A program made the translations under genes and the position numbers. Positions 1-12,286 of a DNA stretch of 64,000 bases are shown here, piece after piece; position 1 is the first letter of the stretch; the number at the start of each line of letters is the position of its first letter. The stretch covers positions 118,939,801 through 119,003,800 of the forward strand of contig NC_084663.1 in the NCBI RefSeq assembly GCF_028389875.1, written 5' to 3'. The notes below the pieces were generated by a model. That model had not been told where the DNA came from. It did not search any database and saw only the letters and a program-made list of their open reading frames with translations. The DNA comes from Rhea pennata (lineage: Eukaryota > Chordata > Aves > Rheiformes > Rheidae).

Positions 1-124
1 TTTACCTGAGGCCTTGTTTGTTTTAGGTAAGTATTCTTCGGGAGCTGAGATAAAGGAGGAGCTGAAAGGCCAGGGCAAGCACCCAGCCCGCCACCCAACA
101 GCAGACTTTAGACCATCAAATACT
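1..124 (+). other. RIPPLY3: RIPPLY3 5' UTR or upstream exon sequence
   Basis: Sequence before the start codon. At 21-32 a perfect acceptor-like TTTTAG is fused directly to a perfect donor-like GTAAGT, so the coding exon may begin at 27 or the site may be a recursive splice point. There is no CpG enrichment here. The transcription start is not identifiable and may be outside the window. Confidence 0.4.
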
Positions 125-234
125 ATGGAGAGTGCAGCTGCAGATTCCTTGCTCCAGGCTACAGCGGACAACATCTGTCATTGCTCCAGAGACACCCAGC
201 TGCATTCGCTCCATGCAAGAGAGCAGCTACAGAG
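125..234 (+). CDS. RIPPLY3: RIPPLY3 coding exon 1
   Basis: Encodes the first 36 residues plus 2 nt of the next codon. It starts MESAAADSL and contains a Cys-His-Cys run (NICHCSRD) comparable to the N-terminus of mammalian RIPPLY3. The donor is AG|gtaaga at 235. This N-terminal region is poorly conserved in the family, so the exon is supported mainly by phase, donor and position. Confidence 0.82.
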
Positions 235-3200
235 GTAAGACAGATTGCAGGGAGAGAGCTTTTTATCACCAGCCATCCTTTGAAAACTCCAGCAGAAATA
301 CTACAAACTGGAAACAACAGGACTCCCTTAAAAACAGGGCTCCAGTCCAAAGAGAGAGAATGTATCTATCAATAGACATCAGTTTTAGACATCCCTTTTA
401 AAATAATAATACTGCCTGTTGAATCAACATGAGCAATCAATCGGTTTGTGCAGTAAGCAGATAGTCCCTCAAAAGACTATGAAGAAGTTCAGGCTTTAAG
501 TACACTTTGAATGTAATGATTTTGACACTGAATAGATAATAAAAACCAAATTTCTACTTAAAAAAGGCAAAATACATTTCTAAAAACATTTCACTTTGAA
601 ATGATATTTTATTTTGCCAATATTTTATCCTTTTCAGTCAAACATTTTAGCACTTAATTTACATTCAGCTCCAGTTACAAGTAAGATTGCAGTAACATTT
701 TTAAAAAGAAATACTTTACTTTGTCCATTGCAAAGCATTATTCTGCTTCCCCTATTGTATGGATCTTTTACCCAGCAGCAGAGAAGAAAACTACTATTAA
801 AAATGGCAAGTACAATTGTGACCTCCCCTCTGAAATTGTCTTAACAAAAGGCAGATGCAGCATCCACCACTATATATGCTCTCTAAAACTGATTAGGTCA
901 GATTACCCATGTTAGTCTAACACTGGAGTTGCTTGATCAGTAAATAACCAGCTGCACAGTGACCATTTGTAATCTCCTCCAATTAGAAATATTGTCAGAC
1001 AGGGAAGATTATTTTTTATTTTTAGCAGTGCTGTATAAGTAAAAAATATTTCAATATTAATTAATCACTTGCAGTTACAGTCCCCTGAATTGGGAAATCC
1101 TAAAGGGAAACATTTCCATAACGAAAAATGTGTAAGTGATTGTCTACTTTGTCTAAACACAGGATAGAATAATTTTGCCATAGAAATCAGATTTACCAAA
1201 TCAAAATATGTTGAAGAGAAAAAAATCACATTCTTTCAAAAGTATCTAACGAAAGGAAGTACACTGTATGGAAATTACTGCAGAGATTTAACTATGGGAG
1301 TGTTATTCTATCTTAATCTTTCAGCAGCCCTGCTTTGTGGAGGCCCTGGATACTCACAGCAAGAGCTGATGAAATGACAGGGAATCAAAGAACGGTGAGA
1401 ATAATTTCTGGATAAAATAATCTTGATAGAAAACAGGTACAGAAATTCTAACTATTTGAACAGAGGAAGTGAGGATTGCTTTTATTTTCTGTTCGTTTGT
1501 TCTTTGAAGTATTTCTTTGGTGTTAAAAATGTTTCAAATTACATTTTGTTCTACACATTATAAAGTTTAAAAGAGTGCCTCTAATTTTGTATCAGATATA
1601 GAATCAGATATAGATTATCAATTGTTAAAGAACTGCAGGAAACACTGCTAAGTCAACTGTCCAGTATACCGTCATTTTAACATGTTTTTATTTGCTTTTT
1701 CACAAAAATAGTAAGAACATCCACAGTTTGAAATTTTCAGGCCTGGTTCATCTGTGATACTCTGTATTGTGGGTGGAGATTTTGAGTGAAAATTATTTCA
1801 AGATGGAATTTAAAAAAACATTCCTTTTTATTACAATTGTATTGATTGATTTTGGAAGGAATATTGCAAAAGGTAAAAGAGCTATGAAATCAACAGAAAA
1901 ATCAATATAAAAATGGTATTTCTGAAAAGGGCATTTGAAAGGCCCAGAGATTATGTTTTACTTAGTCAGGTAGGAATGTTTGTGAGGCTCAAAAGAAAAA
2001 AAATAAGGAGATTTCAGCACATTCAACTTTGGTCCCAACCTTTCAAACTTAAAAAAATGTATTTAAACAGTACTAGTCACATGCTCAGTTTAGAGCATCT
2101 GCCTAAGTTTTTGCAGCATCAGATCCAGTTATGTCTTCCATTTTTTTAACCAAAGGTTCAGCAGGCTAAAACAGCTCTCCTTAGTACAAGTCCGTAAAGA
2201 CTTGAATTTCTACTATATTCTAATGTATGCAACACCTTTTATCTTGTGCTTGTTACCTCCTGAAAATGGAAGTGTACAGCTGGGCTATACAGATCGGTAG
2301 GAGTGCTGCACTTCTGGCCAGCAACTTGGGAAAAGCTTGTGGAAGAACTTCCCTCCTGGTACTGTCTGAGCTTGTCAGAGACCTGTAAACTGGCTAAGGA
2401 TAGTCTCAGTCACATGGAAAAATTTTATGCCTACAGTTACAATTTCAATGAAATAAGGTTTCTGAAATCAGGAAGTTGTGATTTTATGCTGAAATTGCAT
2501 TTTTTGTAGAAAACTTGATTTAAGCAGCTCAAAAGTTTTAATTCACTCTTGGGTTTCTGCCCATTTGCGTGGGAAAAACAAACCATGTATGAAGTTTCTC
2601 ACTTTCATACTAACAGCCTAGCATTGTTTCAAACTAAGTATATATGAAAAAGCTGATTTCAGTTTTAACATTTTTTCTTCCTGCCCGAAGCTTCCCAGAC
2701 CCTTCTCATCCATGTTTTACAGCCATCTACACCCCTGCAGCCTTCTAGATATCTCTGTGGCTTGGGACCTAATGAGGGTTAAAGGAGGGGAACAGCTGTC
2801 TTGCCCTTTTTAACAGGGGCGTAACATTTGAGGAAAGATGCTTGGATACTTTGTGTAGTGCATAAGTGGGAAAAGACACTTGTTAATGCCTAGCAACATA
2901 TCACAGCTGCAGAAGGCAAGAGGCATCTTCTTCAGCAGAGCTACTGAAGTTTTCCAGGCAAGGGGCTTCAAAGATGGGGTGGGCACGATGTTTTTGCTAG
3001 TTGCATGTCACATACTTTTATTTTCTGCAAGATATGTGTGCAAATGCTAATGTTTTGAAGATCAGTAGACATTCTAAGCACTAGAAAGTGAAGCAAACAG
3101 AGAAGAAAATATTCTCTATTTGTGTAATTAAAGTTCAATAACCTGCATATAAAAATCTACCATGGAAGATGCAGAAAAAAGCACTAAAAACCAAAAGCAC

Positions 3201-5766
3201 TGATAACAAATTTAAGCCATTTAACCTCTATTCCCCAAAATGTGTTCTAATACAGTTACCTAATGATATACTGCTCATTAAAAAAGTTTTTCCTACTTGC
3301 AAATGTGCCATTATTTATACCAGAAGAAAAAAGCTGTGAAAAATAATGTATATTGAAGTTGTTATTACCAGTAGAATTCAGTAGAATTCAGATTCACCCT
3401 GAACATTTTCTGCCACACATAAACAACTGAATCAGATTTGCAATTATTTAGATTTATCAGAATTTCTTCAGAAATGCTGTATTGTCATCTGAAAATTGTA
3501 CGCTATATGGCATACATGTATAATATGTATTTAATTATTTCATATCATTTTACAAAAATTATTATGTATCCCAAAGGGAAAATCATAAAAAACATAGACC
3601 AATAAAATAAACACTATTTTAATTTTATTGCAAATATGAAAGGAGGAAAATAACATACAGTGTTTATTATTTAACATACATGTCTATAATCACATCTACA
3701 GTGTTCTGTAAGATGATGAGTCCATTTTGCTAGGCACTGTGGAAACGAAGTAAATGAGTCTCTTGATTTAAAAGAAAAAAAACAGTTTGAAAACACAAAA
3801 TTTTGGCTGAAAGACAAACATGTAGGTATGGGAGAAAAAGGACAACATAAAAGATAGATGATTCTTTAAGACCTCTTGCTCAATCTGCAGCCAAAGAGCT
3901 TTTTGTTGCCCACCAGAAGATCCATGCTGAAGCCTGCTTCTGCAGGAAAAAAGCACTGTGAACAGCCTTCAGCCTAAATGAATTGCTCTGACAGTGGCAA
4001 AAGTCATCTTTGTCTGTTTGTAAGAGAGTGGATAGTTTCTAAATTTTGTTCAGCAAAAATTTTAGTACAGCAAAATTAAAACTCCCTATTTTATGTAAAG
4101 TCAAGTTTATAAAAACAGGGAAAAAGAAATCTTGTTCTAAAGTATTGGATAGAAATATCAGAAGAGACAGCTGTCTCTTGATTTGGTGTGCAGCACATCA
4201 AACAAAGCAACGCTACTACAGAATTTTACATTTATCTGTACAGGAAAATAGTGAAATCTTCATTTATATCCTATTTTAAATAATAAATATGTCTCTTTGC
4301 AGTCAGAACAGGATGGTCAACTACGAAATTTTAGACCAAAAGGAGCCCTGGGTTTTCAACATCCAGTGAGGTGAGCTAAATCTTATCATTTGAGAAATGT
4401 GGAAAAGTGAAACTTTTCCCCAAAAGTCATATTCCTTCTATGGAAAAATATAAAAGTTCATCTCTGAAGCATGTCTTTTCAGCTACCCACTTTTCAGCTA
4501 CTACTATCTCCATAGATTTTTATCCTTTCATAAAGAAGAATGCCTAAACTAAACAGAAGCTGAAGCAATATGCTAATACTGAACACATGAAAAAGTAATC
4601 TTAAAAAACCTCAGATTTATCCTGCCTGTTTAAATTTATACTTATATTTATTAATATGATACCAAGCCTACAATACCCAAATAATTAACATCAGTAACTA
4701 CAGGTGGAACATGACTTGCTACAGATCTGTGCCTTGAGGTTGCTTAAATATGCTCTTGAATAAAGATGAGCTCTAGTTAAACTTTTTCTATAGTTGGGGA
4801 ATTTATAGGAATTTTCACTCCCAGTTGAATTCTTTAGGGCTTCATGATGTAGACTTTCTATCTGAGGAGGAAAACTAATGGAATATCCCTCCTCTTTACA
4901 AGCATCTGCTTTTTCATAAGTTGTAGAAGTTTAAACTTTGCATGACCTTTGTCCTCCTGTCAAATTTACCTGAAGACCAGCCAAAGTGGAAACAAGAGCA
5001 AGACATATGCACACAAGAACACATATATAGATATACAAATAGCATGACCTCCCAAGTTTTGCTTTAGTGGGAAAACAGGTGAAAAGCTGAAATGTAAATT
5101 GAGACAGTAGGTTTAAAATTGCAGCGCAAAACAATACAAATTTTGAAATAAGCCACTCTCAGTGTACACCTCCTCCTCCCCTTGGAGGCACAAAATAACC
5201 AGTATCAACCTCCATGTAATGGGCTACCCGCCACAGTCTCAGTTCAGCATCAGTAGGGCTTCCAGAATTATAGGACGTTTCTTAAGCTTCGCACAATTGG
5301 AACGGACACCTGCATTCTGCCCGGTGCTAAAAATAATAATAATAAAAAAAATTCAACCACACGTCACTGCCCCGGCAACATATTATCATGGAGGAACCTT
5401 AAATAAATCCAGTTTGTGATACTGAGCAACTGAGGTAACAGAAAATCAACAGTACCTTTTAGTTAGCAAATTTTAGTGTAAAAGACAGCATCAAGGAACC
5501 CCAGGATTTTTTCTCTACAAAGAAAGGAGAAAATAGATTATAATACTCAAGCTAGGTTGGTTGTAAAAGATTCATATAACTTTACTTTTTCTTTTAAAAC
5601 ATGTTTTCTTATTAGACTTTATTTGCCCAGGTCCAAATCCTCAGAGTTTCTTAGCAACATTGGAGAGAAGGTTCTGGCTAGTTTTCCAGTGCAGGCTACA
5701 ATTCACTTCTACAATGACACCATCGACTCCGAGGAGGATGAAGAGGAGAACAGTTCAGCCGAATAA
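125..5766 (+). CDS. RIPPLY3: RIPPLY3, complete spliced CDS (4 coding exons, 132 aa)
   Basis: Ripply-family nuclear corepressor. In the known family a WRPW motif recruits Groucho/TLE and the C-terminal Ripply homology region contacts T-box factors (TBX1 for RIPPLY3 in pharyngeal and cardiac development). Exons 125-234, 1325-1394, 4303-4370 and 5616-5766 have consensus GT/AG borders and join in phase (399 nt with stop). WRPW is residues 42-45 in the context SPALWRPWI. The homology region runs from GFQHPVR (77-83) through LYLPRSKS to [12 protein letters not shown] (106-117), followed by an acidic, serine-rich tail ending at 132. The start ATG at 125 has A at -3 and G at +4. No in-frame stop lies between it and the window start, so an upstream start is not formally excluded. 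The paralogue call uses synteny with PIGP and TTC3. Human RIPPLY3, as I recall it, has a longer tail. Confidence 0.93.
1325..1394 (+). CDS. RIPPLY3: RIPPLY3 coding exon 2 (WRPW exon)
   Basis: Acceptor ctttcag|C at 1324, donor ACG|gtgaga at 1395. It completes a Ser codon begun in exon 1, then reads [17 protein letters not shown]. The WRPW tetrapeptide is the TLE/Groucho-binding motif. The exon ends at a codon boundary. Confidence 0.93.
4303..4370 (+). CDS. RIPPLY3: RIPPLY3 coding exon 3
   Basis: Acceptor tttgcag| at 4302, donor GTGAG|gtgagc at 4371. It reads from a codon boundary and ends in GALGFQHPV plus two bases of an Arg codon. FQHPVR opens the conserved Ripply homology region. Confidence 0.93.
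5616..5766 (+). CDS. RIPPLY3: RIPPLY3 coding exon 4 with stop codon
   Basis: Acceptor cttattag| at 5615. It completes the Arg codon and then reads [31 protein letters not shown] and a short acidic tail, with TAA at 5764-5766. [10 protein letters not shown] is the family hallmark. Confidence 0.95.
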
Positions 5767-8100
5767 CAAACAGCAGTCAGCCTTGGAAAAGTACATGTAC
5801 AAAAAAAAGAGCAAGAGACAAAAAAAAGGAATTGTAACACGCACAAATATCTAACTGAGTGAAGAAACACATCAAAGTGCGTATGAAATCTGTTTATAAC
5901 TGTCTTGCCAAGAAGAATGAGTCAATGTAACTGGAAAAAAGGAGGAAATCCTTTTGCCTTTTTGAGAAACTTTTAAACTCTAAACCTTAACAAAAGATTA
6001 TACTATTTTAAATTGAGTTGGTTTAAGTGACACTTGGATTAAGAACATTAAGAGCACTGTATTTAATGACTATTCTTTTACATGGCAGTCCTGTTAAAAT
6101 GAAAATAATTATGACTGATTATGTACACATACATGCTATAACGTACAACCTCAGAATAACCTGGAGGTTTTGAAACATTAAATTTCTAAAATTTAAAGAA
6201 TGATTTAAAATGAAAGCCTATTGCTTATTAGCTCTATGGGGCACACGTATTCTCCTATGAAAGCTATATGCCAAATTAACCAAGTCCATTTCAAAAAATT
6301 CCAGTATAAACCCATGTCAAGACAAGTTCTGAATGTCTTGTGATATTATCTGGGGTCCTGTCACTCCATTATTACAAGATTTCATCCTCTAATCAGAAAA
6401 ATTCCTTTTTCTCAGTCAGAAAAAATGTAAATGTTGATTAAAAACTATGATTTAATGACACACTAAAACATGCACTAAATTCTACTTTTGTTTTTGTCCT
6501 AACCACAGTATTCAAATCTTATTTCTACACATTTATTGTGTTTGAATCTATGATTTCAGTATAACTGCAGGTATTGTTTGGATATGTATCTTACCACCTT
6601 GAAATTCTTTCTTAAATGTTCACTTGATGTTCTGGGTGACTTAAGTTGTTAATTTGCATAAGCAACTTCACTGTTACATACAGTTCAGACACACATATTA
6701 CATTCCAACATGGTCAACTAGCGAAACCCTGCTTTTTTCAGTGTAATTTATTTCATTCAGAGAATTGGTAAAATCTGTTCTGCTTAAAGTAAACTTCTGT
6801 TTGCATAAATTGTGTATGTTCAGAGAGTTTGCCAAGATTTGTGTTGCTATGCCAGCATTTTTAAATTAGCTCAAGGATTAGTTTTTTTGGCTACACTGTT
6901 TCAGAAATATTATGCTTCAACTATCTTATTTCTAACCAAAACTGACATACTTTCTCTGGAGACAAGGCAAAGGCAGAATCCAAGATTCTTGATATGCTCT
7001 GCACAAATTTTAGTAGTGTAGATAATGTGAGACAGTTGTAAGAGCCACTTAATGTGTGTGTCAGATCCTCCTCTTAGTACAATGCAGTTAGACAAAGTGA
7101 TAGTGTTCTAAATTATAAATCTCGCAAATCAGGATTTCAAATGAGCCAACATATTAGAATGGAGGATTTTTTTGAAACTCCATTTACAAACTCAAAAATT
7201 GATCTGGTAATTAAATTTACACAATGAGACAACATCCTATAACATATGGAATTAAAAGAATTAGTTGAATCTGTAGGCCCTGAGGTGACACATCAAAATT
7301 CTGCTGTTTCTTATTTCAGTCATTCATCATCTACTCCTCTTCCTTTCCCAATACAGGGAACTAACATGCAGACGTACAACAGGTCCCTCCCTTCTCTCAC
7401 TAGACATCTTTATACACACACACACACACACGCACTCTATCTGTAGCATTCCAGATCACTTAACTGGTCACTAATAACAACATATTTCATCCAATGGTCA
7501 AATTATTGTACATTAAGGCTCAGCTTCTTCCTTGAAAGAAGCGCTAGTAGGGCTTCTTACCACCTTTTAGGACATCTCGTTGTGCACCTGTTATGTGATT
7601 TTTCCCTGTGACGTGACAGAAACTACTATCCGATTATTGGTGAATTGCTCAGGACCCTACTGAGGTTTACTGGAATCTGGAGGGATGTCTGGAGGGAACA
7701 CAGAGGAAGATCTCCTCCTATGAAAATGGCTCTGTAATTTGGCAGTTATTTAACAATCTCCACGCAGTATGGTGCTCCTGAGCAAACTTGTCAGACTCAA
7801 GCCATTTGCTTCACATAGAGGACACCACCATTTAAGGAATCACTAAATAACAGAAACAGTCTGCAGGTACCTCCTTGCTGATCCTGCCCTTTCAAGATTC
7901 TGCTCTCTGTTACTCTCTCCTGTATAGCTTCTCCACCTGCCCTGCTGAAGTCCAGCAGTACGCTATGTTCATCCTGTAGAAAAATTCTTCTGAGTTGGAG
8001 GGATCAGTATCAAAAAATGGGACTATTTCCCATGACCTTGGATGACTAGAAATGATCACGTGCAAATAAGCACACCTAAATAAAATTTGCATTATGACCC
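5767..8100 (+). other. RIPPLY3: probable RIPPLY3 3' UTR
   Basis: AT-rich sequence after the stop with no coding signal. Possible polyadenylation signals are ATTAAA at 6177-6182 and the canonical AATAAA at 8079-8084. Which is used cannot be decided from sequence. A CA repeat lies at about 7413-7431. Confidence 0.4.
8079..8084 (+). terminator. candidate polyadenylation signal AATAAA for RIPPLY3
   Basis: First canonical AATAAA I found downstream of the RIPPLY3 stop on the + strand, 2.3 kb away. An earlier variant ATTAAA at 6177 is an alternative. Confidence 0.3.
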
Positions 8101-9138
8101 CTTACTAGTTCATTAATTAAGAAGGCAGCTACAAGTAAACTAATTATAGCTTCTCTGTTATTTAACTGCAGTTAACTTTCAGTTTTCAGTTCCAGTTTGT
8201 TATTTTATCTGTGGTTTGACCTTGGGAAGTTGTGAGTAACCTTAGAATCATCCATCACTTGCAGGAAAAAGAAAACATAATACCTCCGCTTAATGAGTTT
8301 ATCATGACCTTACTACTTCAAAGACAAGATTAGATTAAATTAAATGCTAGTTCAGGATCTCTGTTCCACAGAACTTCCGTTACTGTTCAGCCACTGTAAT
8401 GTTTCCAGCAAATGGTACCTTACCATTTCTATTTCTATTTCATCTAAAATTATGACACTGAAAGACAAGTTAATGTTCCACTGGTACTGGCAGAATGCTG
8501 GAGAGGTAACTACAAAATGTCAATAGTGTTTATGCTTCTACTGTATTTATTCCTGTTAAAAGTCAAAGCGTGTTCATAAAATAGTCTTGAATTCTACTTC
8601 CAAGCTCTGTTGCAATGACAAGCTCTTAAAGGATAAATATATCAAACAGAAGCATACCTCCTGCAAGATTTTGTTAAGTGTCCTTTCTAAACAGTATCCA
8701 CTAATTTGAAAAATTTGAAAAATAGTTGGAATTTTTTTCCTTAGCTATATTTATATTGAGAGAATAACATGTCAGAGAACAAAGAATTAAACTGCCACAG
8801 CTAAAAAAAAGGCAGCCTTCACAACAGCATTTTATGAGCTCCAGAGACAAAATCCATCAAATTCATTTATGAGGTAAATTACACTCCATATAACCGTGAT
8901 TTCCAAATTGGATCACTGAATCTAGCAGCTTCTTTTAGCAACAGGATGAAATTTAAGTTGATTGTATATATTGCACAGCATACCACCCAAATTTACTTTG
9001 GCAATCTTTCTTTAAAAACACTGGGAGAACAAGACTAAATGTTTCCAAAATCTCCTCCTCATAATGCAGCTCAATTCATGAACAAAGAGAGAGACTAAAA
9101 AGCCCCATTAATCTCAGTTGTTCCAGAGCTAACCAAAA

Positions 9139-9210
9139 GCTTTATATCTTTGAACTTCAAAACAGATAATTTCTCTCTTCTGCTATAGGTTTCTGTTATC
9201 TCAATGACAG
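9139..9210. repeat. 72-bp direct repeat, copy 1
   Basis: Begins GCTTTATATCTTTGAACTTC and ends TATCTCAATGACAG. It matches 10654-10725 at 69 of 72 positions by eye, with no gaps, and flanking sequence on both sides is unrelated. The identity of the unit is unknown. Confidence 0.85.
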
Positions 9211-10653
9211 CATACTGTCAAGCAAGCAGGACTTTTCATTAAGCATTTTAAACATCCAGACCAAGTGCCAATAGAAAAGGTACCTCATGCAACTAAAGAT
9301 CACATGAAAATCATGCATTAACTGTTCTGATTATAAGCCAGAAATACTTTATCACCTATACCCACAAATGAAATGGAAGTTTGTAGCAATTGCCTTGTAA
9401 AGAAACCAAGTATTCAAAAAATCTTTCTTAAAATAACTTTAATATTGAACCTGAACTTTAATATTGTACCTGTAGGTGAAAGCCTCAGCATGAATGTGAA
9501 TTAAATATTAGAGAAACACTGTATCAGGCCAGAGATTTTCTCATAGTTTCTAATCACACTTGCAATACTGAATTACAACAGACACAGCAAATGAACATGT
9601 CCAAGACATGTTGATTTGCTATCATCTTTGGTCATGTAGGGGAACAGGGGAAATGGGAAGAAGACTCAAACACTATTAAGATTACTGTACAATTAACTCT
9701 GACCCCATAGTTAAGTTTTGTCAGAGATGGAAAATTCACTGTTTGTACAGCTATGATCACTTCTCTCCATTCTTTTTCCCTTCTTTTAGGCCTAACTTTG
9801 TCTAATTTAATTCAGAGCATCTTAAAGCCTGCTCAAAAGAACTAAAAAAAACCTTATGAGTATTACTTTATCACCTCTGTCTTTCCCTGTATATCCTTTA
9901 TTTATCCTTTGGGGCAGAGCAGCATTTCTAATGTTTGTTGACCAACTAGCATAAAGGACTCAAAATCAACAAGCATACCATCAGGAAGAGATGTACACTA
10001 TAGAATGAATACATTTATTTTCCTTCCTTCTCCTACTCTCAAAAAAGTTTCAGGCACACATGTTGTGAGCAGTATCAGACTTCTTGATTCAGGCAAATTT
10101 CTAACCTTACAGAAACAAAACCTGCAGGAACAGGATAAACATACAATATTAGATCTTTCTGATTTGTATGATAGTGTCTTTGATTGTAGCTATTGATAAC
10201 ATCTAACTTTTTCCAAAGTCTAGAGTAATACAATTTGTTGTTACTCACTTTTTAGAAAATTCTCCCCTTCCCACATCAAAAACAATGGTTAACAATCGTC
10301 AAATTAACAGAATTCCCTGCGACACTCAAAGTAGTTTTAAGATGGTCTGTATATGTTAGAAGGTTTTAGGTGTGCTGCAATTAAGGGGTGGCCTGCCTGT
10401 AACAACGAAAGTTTACCTACAAGGAGGAGGACTACTCCATTTTACTACTGTCAGAACATGTTTCTTCACTTGGTGCAGTTTTCTGCAAGCATATCACTTC
10501 TGGCATCTACCACTGAAATAAAATTTCAGATTCCATGTTTCTTTTTCTTTCCTTTTTCCTGTGCCAGTCATCCTATCTGTAGGAATGGTAAACACAAACA
10601 AATAAAAAATTGTGCTAGTTTTTGCAAACTTGCTTGCATATTTTACTCCATAT

Positions 10654-10725
10654 GCTTTATATCTTTGAACTTCAAAACAGATCATTTATCTCTTCTGCTA
10701 TAGGTTCCTGTTATCTCAATGACAG
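10654..10725. repeat. 72-bp direct repeat, copy 2
   Basis: Same orientation as 9139-9210, three substitutions, no indels. The copies lie about 1.5 kb apart. Confidence 0.85.
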
Positions 10726-11251
10726 TGGCCAAACACCTACCTTAATGAAATATGTACAATAAAAATGAAACTAGCTGGACACAAGAGAATCTTGCTCTTC
10801 TGTTACTTCATATACACATACTATGCACTTGCCTTGAAGCCTCCAAGCTCATGGCATTCAATACTGTGCAATGCCACAAAAGACCAAAAACCAAAAGAGC
10901 TTCTATTTTTAATTATTTGAATGACTTTCTACTCCCAGAGTTTCTTTTTCTCAATTCAACTCCATACATCAACTCAACTTCAACATCACAAACACACTAT
11001 CTGTATCACTGTTTACAGCTAAGACGAAAAGGACAGAGACTTGATCTCTATCATCACTACACAGTCAAATTTGGTAACTGCTGCCCTGTTACTTTCAGTG
11101 GCATACAACCTTTTCATTTGAAACAGTGCACCTTTGGTATTTTTTTAAAGACATGTTGACATATTCGTTCTACTACCATTTTGGGGGGGAACTTCTCTTA
11201 CAAATTGAAGTTTCTTTATGGCAGGATGTGTAAAATCCCAATGTCCACTAC

Positions 11252-11308
11252 AATAAAAACTGCATAAAAATCCAAGAGGTTGCAAAAAAAAAAAAAAAAA
11301 AAAAAAAA
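11252..11308 (+). other. AATAAA followed 27 nt later by A25: possible retro-inserted 3' end
   Basis: AATAAA at 11252-11257 and an uninterrupted run of 25 A at 11284-11308 have the spacing of a polyadenylated mRNA end. I found no clear target-site duplication and no recognisable parent gene, so a chance poly(A) tract is also possible. Confidence 0.3.
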
Positions 11309-12264
11309 GAGCATGGTTTATGTTTAATCATTTAGCTTACTTCAAAGAGAATAAAGCAGCTGGTCTAACTCTACTGATTAATAGTGGTCACACTATAATA
11401 ATATGTCATTAATAAGCTCAAAAGATGAAAATAGAAGCTTTTTTTAGCTTTATTAAAGTCAAACGCTGAAAAGAATGGGTATATTTTGTAAAAAAAAAAA
11501 AAGCGGGGGTACTAGCAACATGTTGCAGTCATTTCAGATTGCTTTGGAATAATATTTAAGGCAAAAATCTATATAAAACCCACTAAATACAGCTAAAAGT
11601 AATGCCGCATCTTTACAAATGGCAGAATCTCTCCTTTTCCTCTTTGCTAAACTGGTAAAGCTCTGTATTTTTTGCTTAATCACAGCTACACACAAGATTA
11701 TGAAACGATGGATCCCAAACACCAGCCTAGAAAAAACATATTTACTAAAGGATATGCACTGTAAATGTTACCTAGCTTTGCTTTGATGACAGAGGCAACT
11801 TCTGAAGTATCAAACATTACTCAAGTTGAAGAAAAGGTCACTACAGTCTCTTTGAAACAGTCACATGGCAGTGATAGAGAAGCAAAGATTGAGTTTCAAG
11901 CCTGCAAGTTTTACTTAAACAAATGGCCCCAGTTTGCCTATTCACAGAGGTGCCTCTGTTAGTTTTCCCATAACTGTAAGGTCAGCAGTCAAATGAAATA
12001 GCAGATTCATCACTGATAGAAACTTTGTCCAAGGTTTACAGTCCTAACGTTTGTGCTTTCAGGACTTGAGGGCTTTTTCCAGTAGCTTTTCTTATCACAG
12101 AGAGATATGGGTATCCTTAACTAGAGACTAAATTAATCCTTGCATTAAATGATATCAGAAACATAGCCTTCACTAGTGGCCAATTTAGAATTAAAAAAAG
12201 AAAGTGCTTTCTCGGAAATCAAAGGGAGCACAGAATACAGCCAGAAACTATATACGAAAAGATG

Positions 12265-12286
12265 ACTGAAGTGTTTACACTTCAGT
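12265..12286. repeat. short perfect inverted repeat (9-bp stem, 4-nt loop)
   Basis: ACTGAAGTG at 12265-12273 and its exact reverse complement CACTTCAGT at 12278-12286 enclose TTTA. An overlapping direct repeat of AGTGTTTAC is also present. No function is implied. Confidence 0.6.

Larger units (their letters stand above)
235..5615 (+). other. RIPPLY3 introns 1-3
   Basis: Introns 235-1324, 1395-4302 and 4371-5615. AT-rich, no recognised coding exon or mobile element. A somewhat GC-richer patch near 2690-2990 and a short direct repeat (GTAGAATTCA twice at about 3371-3390) are the only local features I noticed. Confidence 0.7.

Noticed and set aside
10353-11159. Open frames of 116 and 135 codons as genes
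   Set aside because: No recognisable domain, no codon-bias or splice support, low-complexity composition. Kept only as part of the retro-insertion question.
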